Below, one piece after another: positions 28,502-28,961 of a DNA stretch of 28,961 nt. Under the pieces are notes generated by a model, which did not search any database, was not told the origin of the DNA, and was given only the letters and a program-made list of their open reading frames with translations. The translations under genes were made by a program, and so were the position numbers. The stretch's first letter is position 1, and the number at the start of each line of letters is the position of its first letter. The stretch is from a virus: the IMG/VR virus record IMGVR_UViG_3300028008_000081, positions 1-28,961 of that record; one strand, given 5' to 3'.

Positions 28502-28902
28502 TTTGTAATTCCTTGTTTCTTTTCGTAGCTACGGAGTCCGCCCAAACCGAGCATACCCATCATAACAGTCATCAAGCTACCCATGTCAAACTCTGGTAGC
28601 GCTGGTATGTCAACTCCAGCGGCAGTTACACCAAACACAATCAATGGCTGTAAGACAAAGTGATATGCAAAAGCAACGCCACATACCCAACCTATGAACG
28701 GTCGCCATCCACCTTTGAATAAAGAACCCGATGCAGCTTCGGCTTTGTTTATTTCTAACTGCCCCATTAGCGCCTGCTGGGCATGATTGTCGGACATTGT
28801 GGCGATCTCATGGGCTAACTTGGCCTTTTGATCTTTGTCCTCAATAACTTTGTCTAGTAGCCCACTAACAGGCCCTATCAAATTACTTACTAAACTCATC
28901 AT
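28498..28902 (-). CDS. Holin of the GTA three-TM type (134 aa)
   Basis: Forms the membrane lesion that lets the endolysin reach the wall. The motif WRPFIGWVCGVAFAYHFVLQ and the following LIVFGV make one hydrophobic hairpin (residues about 67-95), and SLMTVMMGMLGLGGLRSYEK near the end makes the last segment. This W-R-P-x-x-G-W pattern with a central charged helix (DKDQKAKLAHEIATMSDNHA) is typical of the GTA_holin_3TM family found in gene transfer agents and phages, especially of alphaproteobacteria. The ATG overlaps the upstream stop (TAATG), with AAGGA nearby. Confidence 0.85.
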   Translation of the reverse strand: MMSLVSNLIGPVSGLLDKVIEDKDQKAKLAHEIATMSDNHAQQALMGQLEINKAEAASGSLFKGGWRPFIGWVCGVAFAYHFVLQPLIVFGVTAAGVDIPALPEFDMGSLMTVMMGMLGLGGLRSYEKKQGITK

Positions 28903-28961
28903 TATTTATTTTCCTTCCCTTTTGTGTAGGCTTCCTTGCCATAAAAGGCGGCAACTATAGC
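28902..28961 (-). CDS. 3' end of an unknown gene, cut by the right window edge
   Basis: The last 19 codons read AIVAAFYGKEAYTKGKENK and then TAA, which overlaps the holin ATG by one base. The hydrophobic AIVAAFY followed by a charged tail suggests the end of a small membrane protein, possibly a third lysis component, but too little is seen to name it. Confidence 0.6.
   Translation of the reverse strand, partial: AIVAAFYGKEAYTKGKENK

Overview
The window looks like a stretch of late (virion structure and lysis) genes from a tailed dsDNA phage, probably an uncultured marine phage of the short-tailed (podovirus-like) kind. Every credible gene is on the minus strand, so the transcription order runs from the right edge (about 28961) to the left edge (1). 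Genes are packed with ATGA or TAATG overlaps or gaps of a few bases, most with a clear AGGAG-type ribosome site. I see no tRNA, rRNA, integrase, IS element or CRISPR, and no gene-free stretch longer than about 175 bases. A marine and possibly alphaproteobacterial host is an inference. It rests on the GTA-type three-TM holin, the GH19 lysin, and many small proteins whose sequence style I recognise from marine phage and cyanophage genomes. No terminase, portal or replication gene is visible; they would lie outside the window.

Layout in transcription order. (1) 28961-27590: the end of an unknown gene, holin, GH19 endolysin, an 87-base AT-rich gap with an inverted repeat, and a small conserved protein. 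(2) 27597-24140: head assembly, with a GroES-like co-chaperonin, scaffold-like protein, a 162-aa unknown, a probable decoration protein and the major capsid protein, closed by a strong intrinsic terminator at 24076-24114. (3) 23967-21239: at least nine small genes. These include a duplicated 90/91-aa pair, an AT-hook-like protein, several very basic Cys-containing proteins, and a 47-aa protein made almost entirely of a KKMRxGGMV repeat. (4) 21237-19151: neck/adaptor proteins resembling the P22 gp4 and T7 gp11 groups, plus two small unknowns. (5) 19137-13229: a 22-residue-repeat protein, a 1539-aa fiber with 57 copies of a 17-residue repeat and a self-cleaving S74 chaperone domain, then two small acidic proteins. 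(6) 13215-10767: a 641-aa tail hub/nozzle-like protein and two small genes, one a zinc ribbon. (7) 10767-92: four large proteins (601, 760, 959 and 1231 aa) that look like internal/ejection proteins, followed by the start of another gene at the left edge.

As a working picture, scaffold and phage-encoded GroES (working with host GroEL) help build the capsid. The adaptor and hub proteins form a short tail. The fiber and repeat proteins decorate it. The large, membrane-active, helix-rich proteins are loaded into the head and ejected into the host envelope. Holin and endolysin release progeny. The most unusual material is the block of small, very basic proteins after the capsid gene, together with a short GG-x-[V/I/M] motif shared by at least five proteins across the window. 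All family assignments come from reading the sequence; no database search was run.
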